Source: a virus. From it: a stretch of 33,709 bases of DNA. The first letter of the stretch is position 1. Every line of letters begins with the position of its first letter. The DNA lies in the IMG/VR virus record IMGVR_UViG_3300032173_000021, positions 1-33,709 of that record. One strand, written 5' to 3'. A program made the position numbers and the translations under genes. Shown here piece after piece: positions 23,835-32,083 of the stretch. Below the pieces are notes generated by a model. The model searched no databases. It had not been told where the DNA came from and saw only the letters and a list, made by a program, of their open reading frames with translations.

Positions 23835-24290
23835 CTAGAGCGGAGAATCGTCTCCATCAATGACGTAATTCACCATCACGTCGATGTGAGTCGCCGTGTC
23901 GAGCGCGCCGCCCGTCTTGTTCGCCGTGATGGCGGTGTTCAAGTCATTGTCCACAAACGACGCACCGCCCGCCAGAATCGACGTATTGGCATCGCCGGCG
24001 CGAACCAACGTATTTTGCGTCAAGGCCGCGATTGCGACAGCGAGCAATTTCACTGACGCTCCTGCTTGGGTGGCGAGAATATCCACGGTGGTGGCGGTCC
24101 CTGCCGCACCCCCAATGGCGATCATGGCCATGTCCACGATGCGGTACTGACCGCGCCGCAGCGCCGGAAGCAACTCTGCCCCTGCGTTGATCTGCGCGAC
24201 CGTGAACCGCGTCCGAACATTCCACAGCACGTCGTTGTTGCTGAGTTTCTTTTCTTCCGCTTCAACACGCTTGTGCGTGACTCGTGCCAT
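23835..24290 (-). CDS. Head decoration-like virion protein (151 aa)
   Basis: After a charged N-terminus, the domain FTVAQINAGAELLPALRRGQ, then YRIVDMAMIAIGG and a repeated Ala/Thr strand pattern, ends with THIDVMVNYV. This belongs to a common set of uncharacterised phage virion proteins, often encoded near capsid or adaptor genes. A decoration or cement role is likely but not shown. The ATG at 24290 overlaps the previous stop by one base, and GGAGGG lies 7 bases upstream. Confidence 0.65.
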   Translation of the reverse strand: MARVTHKRVEAEEKKLSNNDVLWNVRTRFTVAQINAGAELLPALRRGQYRIVDMAMIAIGGAAGTATTVDILATQAGASVKLLAVAIAALTQNTLVRAGDANTSILAGGASFVDNDLNTAITANKTGGALDTATHIDVMVNYVIDGDDSPL

Positions 24291-24484
24291 TAGCTTCCCT
24301 CCTGTGTTTTGACTTCTTCCAACTTTTCAACCTTGCCCGGATCGAAACAGACGGTCGGCTCGTACTGGCCATCTGGCGCATCAAGGCTGATACTCGCAAG
24401 GTCCGCATAGGCGTACTTCACGATGCCCGTCAGTTTGACTCGATCACCACTCTTCAACTCGATACCCTTGGCATCTTTGGCCAT
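24290..24484 (-). CDS. Small beta-barrel-like protein (64 aa)
   Basis: The sequence ELKSGDRVKLTGIVKYAYAD, with SISLDAP and PTVCFDPGKVEKLEEV, reads as a small beta-barrel (SH3- or OB-like). The ATG at 24484 has GAGGTG about 7 bases upstream; a start ten codons earlier overlaps the adaptor gene too far. It ends one base into the decoration-like gene. It could be a small connector or DNA-associated protein; no family is recognised. Confidence 0.6.
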   Translation of the reverse strand: MAKDAKGIELKSGDRVKLTGIVKYAYADLASISLDAPDGQYEPTVCFDPGKVEKLEEVKTQEGS

Positions 24485-24485
24485 G

Positions 24486-25142
24486 TTAGCACCTCGCGCT
24501 GAATCTTTTCCCACGCCGCTGGATGAACTGCTCGTTCTGGACGATATGCGAAATCAGGTTATCCAGTTGTGTGCCTCCCATGTTCGCCATCAGGTCCACT
24601 TGGCCCACTTGCCCGCGACGAGCATAGGCGTCCATCGCCGTGAAGTATGCTAGGGCTTCCACCACATTGTCCATCAGGATGTTGCTACTGGTCCCTGTCG
24701 GATCGGCCAGCAACCCGAAGTACGTCAGTTGCAACAAGCCGCCTTGGGTACATTTGTTCGTCAGAATCGTTCGACTGCGCCAAGCCCAGTAGATGACTCG
24801 ATCCGCTTGGTTCGCACTGAGTTCATTCGACGGGACTGCTACCCTCCGCTCGACTTCCTGCCATTCCTCCGAAGTGTTCAGGCGCCATTCGAGTTTCTCT
24901 GGCTGGTAGAGGTCGGCTGGCAAAATCGCTGTGATGTCCGATGTCCCCAAAACGTAAATTAGCCCCGTGGCAACTTTTCGGAACTCGACCGTGGAATACT
25001 TGGCGATCTCCGAAAAGACACGGTTCTGGGCGTTGCTCAGATGCGGCAGGAGCGTGGTGATATTCCAATACTGTGCGCCCGAATCATTCAAAAGCGCCTG
25101 AGCGCGCGAAAGGACATCACTGTACGTTCTGGTCGTCGCCAC
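24486..25142 (-). CDS. Head-tail adaptor candidate (218 aa)
   Basis: Residues 1-50 (TYSDVLSRAQALLNDSGAQYWN, then LLPHLSNAQNRV) and later LVEALAYFTAMDAYARRG are all-helical patterns seen in phage head-tail connectors such as P22 gp4-like or T7 gp11-like adaptors. It comes before the nozzle-like gene, which is the expected order. The start is GTG at 25142 with AGAGG 4 bases upstream. The 38-base element ends 18 bases before it, so the gene is probably first in its transcript. The exact family needs structural comparison. Confidence 0.6.
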   Translation of the reverse strand: MATTRTYSDVLSRAQALLNDSGAQYWNITTLLPHLSNAQNRVFSEIAKYSTVEFRKVATGLIYVLGTSDITAILPADLYQPEKLEWRLNTSEEWQEVERRVAVPSNELSANQADRVIYWAWRSRTILTNKCTQGGLLQLTYFGLLADPTGTSSNILMDNVVEALAYFTAMDAYARRGQVGQVDLMANMGGTQLDNLISHIVQNEQFIQRRGKRFSARC

Positions 25143-25159
25143 GGTGCCTCTCTAAATAC

Positions 25160-25197
25160 ATTCTAAATCCGCAATCGAACAAATCCTAGAGTGAAAG
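25160..25197 (-). promoter_or_regulatory. 38-base repeated element, copy 2 (candidate promoter)
   Basis: This is a perfect 38-base match to 3922-3959. Its minus-strand end TTTAGAAT lies just before GTATTTAGAGAGGCACC and the GTG at 25142. If TAGAAT is the -10, transcription would start about 12 bases before the start codon. It fills a 90-base gap with no other feature. Confidence 0.6.
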
Positions 25198-25232
25198 CTA
25201 AATACGCGGCTGATATTTCTATCTGTTCTCTC

Positions 25233-26114
25233 CTACGTCGCAGTTACTGTTTCGTCCTTCTTTCCCTTCTTGCCCACCACGACTTCTGCGGGCACGGGTG
25301 TCGGCGTCTGATCATTGGATAACGGCGGCAAGCCGCACGCTACCCGATGAATGGGCGGAACCTCAGACAGCTTGACCAAGCCGAACACCAATGCCTTCGG
25401 CCAGTCGTGAATCGCTTGGCAGGTTCCGCACTTCGCGGTGCCCTTCCGCAGCAACGCCCCGCAGATGCAGTGGAAATTGTCGGTCATCTCCGACTGCGCG
25501 GCTGGATTGACGAGTGCCCACTCAGGAAGTGTCGGGAGTTGCCGACGCCGGTACATCCGGTCGGCCACCCGCCGAGCCTGATCCGTCACTTGGCGGTCGC
25601 CGAGCTTCTTGTACCACTTGTTCGTCTCCATGATGATGCTGCGCTCCCACTTCGCGCGCTTTGACATCGCTCGTGACAATTCCTCATCGGTCGGCTCGTC
25701 ACCCTCGATGGCAATAATCCCCATCGGACCGAAGGCGCGCTCGATCTCGTTCGCCACCTGCACAGCACGGATCGGGACGGCCACACTCAGGATGTCGGGA
25801 ACTTTCTTCACCCCGAAACGGTCATGGCTTTCCTGCGCCGGGTTTTGGTTGTAAGTCACAGCCTCAACCACTTCAAGCATGATGTACCGGATGCCGTTCT
25901 TTTCCCCTACCGAAGCGTAGGAGAGCATTTCTCCCACAGGCTGATCGTCTTTGCGGTGCTCCACGGTCATCGCCCGAACCTTTTCTTCGGGGGTGTCGAT
26001 CCCAGGAATCTCGTACCGGCCAGGATGCACGTTCGGCACGTAGAACTCGATGGCGGTCGGTTCTTCGTGGACCGAAATTACCCTCGCCGTCTCCAACTTA
26101 ATCTTCAACGCCAT
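25233..26114 (-). CDS. Unknown protein with a zinc-ribbon-like Cys cluster (293 aa)
   Basis: The N-terminal part (1-110) is beta-rich, with HPGRYEIPGIDTPEEK and YIMLEVVEAVTYN. The middle is helical, with RRVADRMYRRRQLPTLPEWA. A CICGALLRKGTAKCGTC cluster at about 215-231 offers four Cys for zinc. The end is a Pro/Lys-rich tail. It is encoded between the capsid and the adaptor, so a virion role is likely, but I cannot name it. The ATG overlaps the previous stop by one base. Confidence 0.6.
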   Translation of the reverse strand: MALKIKLETARVISVHEEPTAIEFYVPNVHPGRYEIPGIDTPEEKVRAMTVEHRKDDQPVGEMLSYASVGEKNGIRYIMLEVVEAVTYNQNPAQESHDRFGVKKVPDILSVAVPIRAVQVANEIERAFGPMGIIAIEGDEPTDEELSRAMSKRAKWERSIIMETNKWYKKLGDRQVTDQARRVADRMYRRRQLPTLPEWALVNPAAQSEMTDNFHCICGALLRKGTAKCGTCQAIHDWPKALVFGLVKLSEVPPIHRVACGLPPLSNDQTPTPVPAEVVVGKKGKKDETVTAT

Positions 26115-26830
26115 TAGGTGTTCCTTTCTCGGATTAGATCCGATGTCAGAATCTCGTTCCCATGTCGGCTTTTTTCACCAGGTACGCTGTACGCCTCACC
26201 ACCAAACGGACGGTGCATGACTTCCTTGACGAGTTCGAGGGTCCCTTCCCGCTGTTTCTGCTGCTTCTTTGCGAGTTGATACTTGATGTCCCGCGACCTC
26301 TGTGCACGCTTGGATTGCAAAACGGCATTCGCTCCGTGCTGCGCGAGCATCACCATTTCCTTCATGGCGCGGAGCCGGGGGATGATCTGCTCCACCACCA
26401 CTGGCAACACGTTCGTCAACGGCACCTGCGTCTGGGGATCGATGAAGTGCATCACGCAGGCGTAGGTTCCCTTGCCGTAGTCTTCGCCAATGTAACCTTC
26501 CATCCTCGTCTGGCCTTCAGCTAGTTCAAGGCTTGGACTCGGTGGTTCCCAGGAGAGCAAGTGATAACTGCATTGGTTTTCGTGCCAACAAACTGGCAGC
26601 TTCCATGGCTCTAGGGTCGGACAGTCGCATGACCAGTCCATCGGATTCGTCTTGGGGCAACTCGGCAGGTGCTTGCGTGCAAGTCCGTGATTGTCATCTG
26701 CGGCCCAGGTCACGCGGTACAACGGCATCCCTTCGCAGTCTCCAGCCGAACGGAGCAAAAGTTCGTTGATCGCAAGCTCTTCAGCCTGCGTCAGCCGTGT
26801 ACCCCCGATGATGATTGCGCTGTCGGTCAT
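26114..26830 (-). CDS. Cys-rich unknown protein downstream of the capsid gene (238 aa)
   Basis: The ATG at 26830 begins MTDSAIIIGGTRLTQAEELA; the in-frame extension upstream overlaps the capsid gene and is rejected. Residues about 56-90 contain six Cys and several Trp/His (CPKTNPMDWSCDCPTLEPW and on to CWHENQCSYH), a possible metal site or disulfide core. The C-terminal third is helical and basic (RAQRSRDIKYQLAKKQQKQR). It is not recognised. It may have a head-associated role, from position. Confidence 0.55.
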   Translation of the reverse strand: MTDSAIIIGGTRLTQAEELAINELLLRSAGDCEGMPLYRVTWAADDNHGLARKHLPSCPKTNPMDWSCDCPTLEPWKLPVCWHENQCSYHLLSWEPPSPSLELAEGQTRMEGYIGEDYGKGTYACVMHFIDPQTQVPLTNVLPVVVEQIIPRLRAMKEMVMLAQHGANAVLQSKRAQRSRDIKYQLAKKQQKQREGTLELVKEVMHRPFGGEAYSVPGEKSRHGNEILTSDLIRERNT

Positions 26831-26839
26831 GGTTGTGAG

Positions 26840-26862
26840 GCGGGGAGATCGCTCCCCCCCGC
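26840..26862 (-). terminator. GC-rich stem-loop just after the capsid gene
   Basis: GGGGAG and CTCCCC pair around a 4-base loop, and flanking GGC/GCC bases may lengthen the stem. It lies 12 bases after the capsid stop. There is no T-run, so full termination is doubtful. It may slow or stabilise the message so that capsid protein is made in excess. Confidence 0.4.
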
Positions 26863-26873
26863 CCTTGGTTTTG

Positions 26874-28130
26874 TTAGATATTGTCGTACCCACTCGGCAG
26901 CTCAAGATTGGAGATGTAGCCGTTGGCCACTGGGTTGTCCACGAAAATCTGGCCCATCCAGATGATGTAGAACAGGATCGCCGCAGTGGGCGACCCGGTG
27001 GTGGAGTCATACGGGCGGTAGGTGATCTGCCCGCTCTTTTTGTCGCGCAGGAAGTCCACGGGATGCGACTCTGCGCGCCCGAACGACTCCATGTTCAGGA
27101 AGTCGATTCGGATACGGGAAGCGTGGATGTCCACCTGTTGCTTGACACCCGCCATGCGCTGATCTCCATACAGCAGGTCAACGGGCTCATTGGACGAACC
27201 CTTGTTGATCTCGGAAACCAGCACTGCCAGTTCCTCGTAGGCCGCTTTCTGGGCCGGGTGCAAGTGGGCCAGAAGGGACTTGGGATTCACCGTCCCGGCG
27301 CGCTGAAGGATCTTGTTCAGCACGAGTCGAATCGGGGGAGTGGTCAGCGCGTTGTTGCTCGCGTTGACGTTGTGCGCGCGAATGGCCGGTTCCGCAGCGC
27401 GGGAGAAACCAAGCCAGCTTCCGGTCGCGGCACTGCTGACGTGGTACGGAATTCCGAAATACCACGCTGGGGTCGCGCCCGAAAGTCCTTCGGGCAGGAT
27501 GTTGTACCCCTGGACTGCGCCGGGGTCGGCGTCCACGGTGATGGTGTTGTTCGGGTGGTCAATCGTGACGATGGTGGCCTCTCCGACCTTGGTACCCAGG
27601 TTCGCCGTGTAGACAGAAATCTTCTGCCCTTCACGAAGCAACTGGGTGTAGAACGGTCCGGTCATCGTCCAAGTCGTGCCCGCGACACCACCCGTGGCGA
27701 TGGTGGCCAGAATTCCGTCTCCAGCCGTCTGCATCCACGCATTCAACTGCGTGCGTGTTTCCTCCATCGCGCGAGTGACTTCCTGGGCCAGCAGGTTGAC
27801 GATTGCCTTTTCGCCTTCCGTCTCCGTCTGGATCAGCGCGTCCTCGTTGATTTCCACCGCGGTACGCATCGCAATCGGAGTCAGAACGGCCTTGTCGTAC
27901 TTGGTCGCTGCGCCGCGACCGAGCGCGCCGCCCGCCAAACTCACCGCACCAGACCGGGAACCCGGGCGGATCATCAGCGGAACGCGCATTTCGCGGCTTG
28001 AAACCTTTTGCACGTCGCGTGTCTTGATCTCGTTCCAAAACACGTCGTTGATGTGGAACAGTTTTGCCAGTGGCTTGCCCTTCACTTTTTCGAGTTGCAG
28101 GGCAACCACATCAGCAGTCGTTTGAGGCAT
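26874..28130 (-). CDS. Major capsid protein
   Basis: This 418-residue protein has the features of an HK97-fold capsid protein. There is an N-terminal helix, a strand region with VPLMIRPGSRSGAVSLAGGA and KYDKAVLTPIAMRTAVEINE, and a long spine helix region (about 100-135) with QEVTRAMEETRTQLNAWMQT. A beta domain follows (160-240). The C-terminal part (about 280-380) includes HPAQKAAYEELA and ESHPVDFLRDKKSGQITYRP. It follows the scaffold-like and portal genes, the standard order. The ATG at 28130 has AAAGGA upstream. The family assignment is by pattern and context. Confidence 0.8.
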   Translation of the reverse strand: MPQTTADVVALQLEKVKGKPLAKLFHINDVFWNEIKTRDVQKVSSREMRVPLMIRPGSRSGAVSLAGGALGRGAATKYDKAVLTPIAMRTAVEINEDALIQTETEGEKAIVNLLAQEVTRAMEETRTQLNAWMQTAGDGILATIATGGVAGTTWTMTGPFYTQLLREGQKISVYTANLGTKVGEATIVTIDHPNNTITVDADPGAVQGYNILPEGLSGATPAWYFGIPYHVSSAATGSWLGFSRAAEPAIRAHNVNASNNALTTPPIRLVLNKILQRAGTVNPKSLLAHLHPAQKAAYEELAVLVSEINKGSSNEPVDLLYGDQRMAGVKQQVDIHASRIRIDFLNMESFGRAESHPVDFLRDKKSGQITYRPYDSTTGSPTAAILFYIIWMGQIFVDNPVANGYISNLELPSGYDNI

Positions 28131-28159
28131 TGTTTTCCTTTCTTCAGAGATTAGCGGGA

Positions 28160-29521
28160 CTAACTCCCACGCATGATCTTCGCCAAGTCCTCAACGGCAT
28201 CGTTCCTGCTGATGTAGCCACCCGGTTTTGTCGGCGCCGGTGTTCCCGCCGAAAGTTTCCCAGGAGTGCCAGTTGCGGCAGGTTCTTTCCGCGCTCCCGC
28301 TTGCGCGCGGATTCCCGCCTTTTCCTTTTCCTTGCTTACGATTGCGAAGCCAGCCTCTTTGAGAAGCCGGTTCACAATCCCTGGTGCAATCGACCTGACT
28401 CGCTGTTGGAGATGCGCGACGATTTTATCGTGCAACTCCGGGCCGCGTCTGCCCGATCTCTGTAGCTGCTGGAGGCGCGTGTTGAAAATCTGCGCGCCAG
28501 GATCATTCCTGTCGTCCAGCGCCGAAATTATTTCGTCCCTTGCAGATTTCGCCACCATCTTCATCAAGCCAGGATTCTTCGCCAGTGCTGTGGCTGGCTG
28601 GAGGCGCTCAGTGATGAGTTTGTCTGTCCAGGAACTCATCTCTTTCTGGATTCCTGCGGTAAACTCTTTCTGGCGTTCGGCCTCAAATGCCTTCTTCTCG
28701 GTCTCAAACTCCTCGCGCTCCTTGGCAAAACGAGCATCGACTGGCTTTGGCTTGGCTCCCGCTGCGTCAGCCATCTCTCCGCCACCCAGCGTGAATCCCT
28801 TCAGCCCCAGGCCGGCACCCACCACTTGCAGCATCGCCGTGAATTCTTCGGGCTTCAGTTGAACACGAGCAGCGGCGCCCGCAAGAATCGTGGGATCAAC
28901 GTCCTTGGATTCAAGAATGCTTCCCAGAAACCGAGTACTCGCCGCTTCAATGAGTTCGGCGTAGTGGCCTTGCGGCTGTCCAGTTTCCGAATCCACATCC
29001 TCGTCATAGAGAAAATCGAGTAGGGATTCTTTGCCATCTCGGTCGCCGTAGTAATTCTGGTCGATCTCGGCGAGTTGGAGCGCATCCTTGTGCGCCTCCT
29101 TGGCCACGGCCACGGTCGGAAACATCTTGTTCATTTCCGCCGCACGGAAAAACTGGTAGCGCAGCTTTTCGTTCCCAGCTTGCTTCAGGAATTCTTTGAG
29201 TTGCGGGCTGTCCCGGTAGAGTTCGACGAGGCTCTTCTCTTCGGCCTCAGACTGAGCCTTGGCGATCCGCTCCTGGATCGTCTCTTCGGTGACTTCTTCC
29301 TTTGCAGGCTCTTTCTCTGCGCCGGGTTCGGGAACTTCTTCCTCTCCAGGCTCGGCGACTGCTTCCATTCCGGGTTCAATGGCTTCGGTTTCGGTGGTGA
29401 CTTCGGGTGGGGTTACTTCTTCGGTCTCTGTTGAAAGATTTTCCGAGGTCTCCGCCTCAGACGTTTCTGTACCGCCTGCAAGGGCCGATGCGAATTCGGT
29501 GACTTCTGCTTCTCCTGCCAT
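28160..29521 (-). CDS. Scaffold-like protein (453 aa)
   Basis: Residues 1-90 are very acidic, with many Glu/Thr/Pro, typical of capsid scaffolds. Residues 90-270 are helical, with RIAKAQSEAEEKSLVELYRD. A charged coiled coil at about 265-300 (REEFETEKKAFEAERQKEF) follows, then more helix and a basic, Gly/Pro-rich C-terminus ending AVEDLAKIMRG, which could bind the capsid protein. AGGAG stands 7 bases before the ATG. It lies between portal and capsid, where scaffolds are encoded. No protease domain is visible. Confidence 0.75.
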   Translation of the reverse strand: MAGEAEVTEFASALAGGTETSEAETSENLSTETEEVTPPEVTTETEAIEPGMEAVAEPGEEEVPEPGAEKEPAKEEVTEETIQERIAKAQSEAEEKSLVELYRDSPQLKEFLKQAGNEKLRYQFFRAAEMNKMFPTVAVAKEAHKDALQLAEIDQNYYGDRDGKESLLDFLYDEDVDSETGQPQGHYAELIEAASTRFLGSILESKDVDPTILAGAAARVQLKPEEFTAMLQVVGAGLGLKGFTLGGGEMADAAGAKPKPVDARFAKEREEFETEKKAFEAERQKEFTAGIQKEMSSWTDKLITERLQPATALAKNPGLMKMVAKSARDEIISALDDRNDPGAQIFNTRLQQLQRSGRRGPELHDKIVAHLQQRVRSIAPGIVNRLLKEAGFAIVSKEKEKAGIRAQAGARKEPAATGTPGKLSAGTPAPTKPGGYISRNDAVEDLAKIMRGS

Positions 29522-29613
29522 AGTGTTCTCCTTCGCTCTGAATTTACGTCCAAAAGACGAGCGGAACTTTTAGGACGGTTGGCGAAGACTTCAGGCGGGA
29601 TTGGCGGTCTGTT

Positions 29614-29628
29614 ATCCGATTATCAGAC
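29614..29628. repeat. 15-base palindrome copy (13/15), ATCCGATTATCAGAC
   Basis: It lies directly after the portal stop, in a 108-base gap that is otherwise without a gene. Confidence 0.7.
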
Positions 29629-29629
29629 T

Positions 29630-31792
29630 TCAAGCTGATGCTGGGCTCGGTGGTGCTTTCGGCTTACCCGGACCAGCAACCGGCTGTGGTGCCATTGCTT
29701 GCGCTTCTTGCACTAACTGCCTCTGCTTCTGCCGCAAAAACTCTTCGTGGGCAACTCCGTGGGCAATTACGTTCTGGTAGCCCATCTGATTATCGCGCTT
29801 GGCCTTGAGTCCATCGGCCGATACTGCCCACTCTTTGACGGCTTGGATGTGCTCCTGATGGTTGTCCTCGAACTTCCCGATTTGGATCGAGGGCATAATA
29901 GCACTCAGACCGTCTGGCGTGTCAACAACTTCCGGTTGGCCTTGGAGTAACTGGCGTATCTCGATGAGTTGTTTCGTCCGATCATCCTCACGAGGAATGA
30001 AGAGTTCGCGCAAGCCGAGCATCGCTTTGCCGTAGGCCATATTGTTGGTGTGACCCAAAATCTCTTGGATGAACGGATCGTTCCCGGACATCTCCATCAA
30101 CTTCAGGAAGATAGCTGATTGCTGTGTCCAAAGCTCAGGGAACGCTTCATTCGTCTCGGGATAGGCTTCAATCTGCCCCTTCAGGTTATCGACCAGAATC
30201 TCTCTGCCTTCGTACTCCCCGTTCTGCCCATGAACCGTGTAGGCCACGTCATCGGCCTCGCTCTTGGCCCACTCCCGGATGCTCTTGACCATGATGTTGG
30301 CCCATGCGGTTCTCATGTGCAGCCACGGACCATACATCTTTCCGAGTGCTTGCTCTCGATCAGCAAGATAGGTGGTGGGTTTCAGGCTTTGTTCAGTTCC
30401 TCCTGAAATGGTTGGAACCGCTCCAGTGACCGTCTCTCCCTTTTTCTCCAGACGGCCGCTCTGCCCGAACACTTCGCTGGCAATTTGTCCTGGGCGGGAT
30501 TCGTAAACCAGGTTTCCGAGCGGCATGTTTATCGGTGCTTTCACTCCATAGATGTTCCCAGGAACCCGCGACTGTCCGGCCAACGCATTCACATTCAGGA
30601 AAGCAGAATTGATGAGTGTGCCCTGGCCGGCTGCGGAGTATTCCACCCACTCCATGATGAAGTTTTCGAGTGTGTTGATGCGCTTATTGATGGAGATTGC
30701 TGAACTTCCCAGCGCCGGCTTATACATCCCCGGCCCTTCGTGGGCATGAACGAGTTCCCAGTGATCGTCCATGCTTTCGTCGCGCACATCGAGCAACTTG
30801 TCGGTCGCCATCGCTAGGTAGGCGCCAGTCGGAAATATTTCCTTCAGCCTTTCGCTGTACTTCTTGCCCTGAGTGTCTTCGCCCTTGACCATCTCGAACG
30901 AGGCTGGCCGCAACCAGTAGCGTTTCAAAGTCGCAAGGTTTTTGTTCCCTGCAGAGTAGTAGATGTTCGTGGATTCGTTGAGCAGTAACCGGGCGTAGCG
31001 GTCATAGTCGCCCGAGCAGGATGTCCCGCTTCCGCCCTCGCTCGCGCTTGCTGCGCTTCCGGTCCCTTCAATTCCTTCCGCACGCTTCCCGTAGGTGTGG
31101 AGAAGTTGCGACTTGTGGACTTCGTTGTGAAGCCCAAGGTAGGGCATGTCGGGCTGATCTGAAACCCACGGCGGCAATCGGAGTTCGAGCCCGCCGTGAA
31201 TCGAGATTACCTGCTGGCCCTTCGCCGTCTTCACTGTGGCCGTAACCTGCGGAACTTCGCCCATCTCTCCAGGAACAAAATCACCCTCTGTCAGTTCTCC
31301 CCCACAGTGCGGACAGGTCATCGTCGCCGCATTCTGCATGGGAACTTCGCTGTAGCAACTCGGGCACTCGAAGCGGTCTTCAGAGAGTTTGGTCGGCACC
31401 ATCGAAATCTGGTCAACGTCTCGGAAACCGAATCGTTCCCCGTCTACCAGGTAGCGGGTGTAGACTCCGCAGATCCCGTGGGTATACATCAAGTAGGCGA
31501 TGCGGAGATTCAGGAGAGACACGCGGTTCTGACGCTCCATGAGCGGAGCCAAGTCAGTAGCCGAACGTGCCGCAATAATGTCCAGTTCCTTGCGATAGTC
31601 GCTGGGGAAGAAACGAGTGGTAGGAATCTTCTGGCCAAGCACAGAAATCAGCGTCCAGCCCCAAGCGCGATAGAGGTTCGTTACGAAATCGAACCTCTGT
31701 CCAGATTCGCCAACCTTCTCACGGATGTTGTCCCAGGTGATCGGGCGCCAGATGTCGAGCTCGTGGTCCCAATAATTACGTTGCGCGTCTTT
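29630..31792 (-). CDS. Portal protein, main body (N-terminal part cut off by in-frame TGA codons)
   Basis: The frame is open from AAA at 31792 to the TGA at 29630 (720 residues). It reads KDAQRNYWDHELDIWRPITW, then FVTNLYRAWGWTLISVLGQK, the usual portal N-terminal region. A GTG at 31642 is the first start inside, but it would delete about 50 conserved-looking residues. The body includes a zinc-ribbon-like insertion (ECPSC and CPHCGGEL) and the helical stretches expected for a portal crown. The C-terminus is Pro/Ala-rich. The portal forms the dodecameric channel for DNA packaging. Upstream, TGA-CGA-TGA separates it from the same-frame 83-aa piece. Confidence 0.75.
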   Translation of the reverse strand, partial: KDAQRNYWDHELDIWRPITWDNIREKVGESGQRFDFVTNLYRAWGWTLISVLGQKIPTTRFFPSDYRKELDIIAARSATDLAPLMERQNRVSLLNLRIAYLMYTHGICGVYTRYLVDGERFGFRDVDQISMVPTKLSEDRFECPSCYSEVPMQNAATMTCPHCGGELTEGDFVPGEMGEVPQVTATVKTAKGQQVISIHGGLELRLPPWVSDQPDMPYLGLHNEVHKSQLLHTYGKRAEGIEGTGSAASASEGGSGTSCSGDYDRYARLLLNESTNIYYSAGNKNLATLKRYWLRPASFEMVKGEDTQGKKYSERLKEIFPTGAYLAMATDKLLDVRDESMDDHWELVHAHEGPGMYKPALGSSAISINKRINTLENFIMEWVEYSAAGQGTLINSAFLNVNALAGQSRVPGNIYGVKAPINMPLGNLVYESRPGQIASEVFGQSGRLEKKGETVTGAVPTISGGTEQSLKPTTYLADREQALGKMYGPWLHMRTAWANIMVKSIREWAKSEADDVAYTVHGQNGEYEGREILVDNLKGQIEAYPETNEAFPELWTQQSAIFLKLMEMSGNDPFIQEILGHTNNMAYGKAMLGLRELFIPREDDRTKQLIEIRQLLQGQPEVVDTPDGLSAIMPSIQIGKFEDNHQEHIQAVKEWAVSADGLKAKRDNQMGYQNVIAHGVAHEEFLRQKQRQLVQEAQAMAPQPVAGPGKPKAPPSPASA

Positions 31793-31798
31793 TCATCG

Positions 31799-32050
31799 TC
31801 ACCAGAACAATTCCGCTTCTAAAAACGCCCGAATGTAGTATCTCCAAGTCGAGTAACTCTCCGTCTCGAAATCTTTCACCAACTGAATGAGTTTCTTTTC
31901 GAGATCGCTATCGAGACCTGGCATCAACTGTTTCGGTTCGTCTGCGCCCTCAATTTCTTGGGCGACAAAATCTTTCTGTGCCTCACGGCCCAGAAGATCA
32001 GCGGAATTGCTCTGTTCTGTGGCAAATGCTGATGTGGCCACTCGTTTCAC
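31799..32050 (-). CDS. Portal N-terminal piece, or separate small gene (83 aa)
   Basis: The start is GTG at 32050 with GAGG 7 bases upstream. The product ends DFETESYSTWRYYIRAFLEA, then ELFW and TGA. Its C-terminal helix reads as the first helix of a portal (pattern W...l...l...fW), continued in the same frame by KDAQRNYWDHELDIW after nine bases. I think it is the true N-terminus of the portal, giving about 803-807 residues in all. If the interruption is real, the two parts are made separately or by readthrough. Confidence 0.6.
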   Translation of the reverse strand: MKRVATSAFATEQSNSADLLGREAQKDFVAQEIEGADEPKQLMPGLDSDLEKKLIQLVKDFETESYSTWRYYIRAFLEAELFW

Positions 32051-32083
32051 CCCCCTTCCTCGCTAGTAGCGCCAAAATCATCT

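Noticed and set aside
25306-25320. Ninth palindrome copy GTCTGATCATTGGAT
   Set aside because: Only 11 of 15 match; it could be decayed but is not convincing.
26129-26143. Related palindrome TCGGATTAGATCCGA
   Set aside because: It has inverted arms (TCGGAT first) and is a single example, so I do not group it with the main element.
26691-28001. 436-codon plus-strand frame
   Set aside because: It lies opposite the capsid gene, lacks domain patterns, and arises from codon bias of the real gene.
31793-31801. TGA read as a sense codon (alternative genetic code) to explain the split portal
   Set aside because: Many genes here end in TGA within ATGA or GTGA overlaps, so TGA is a working stop.
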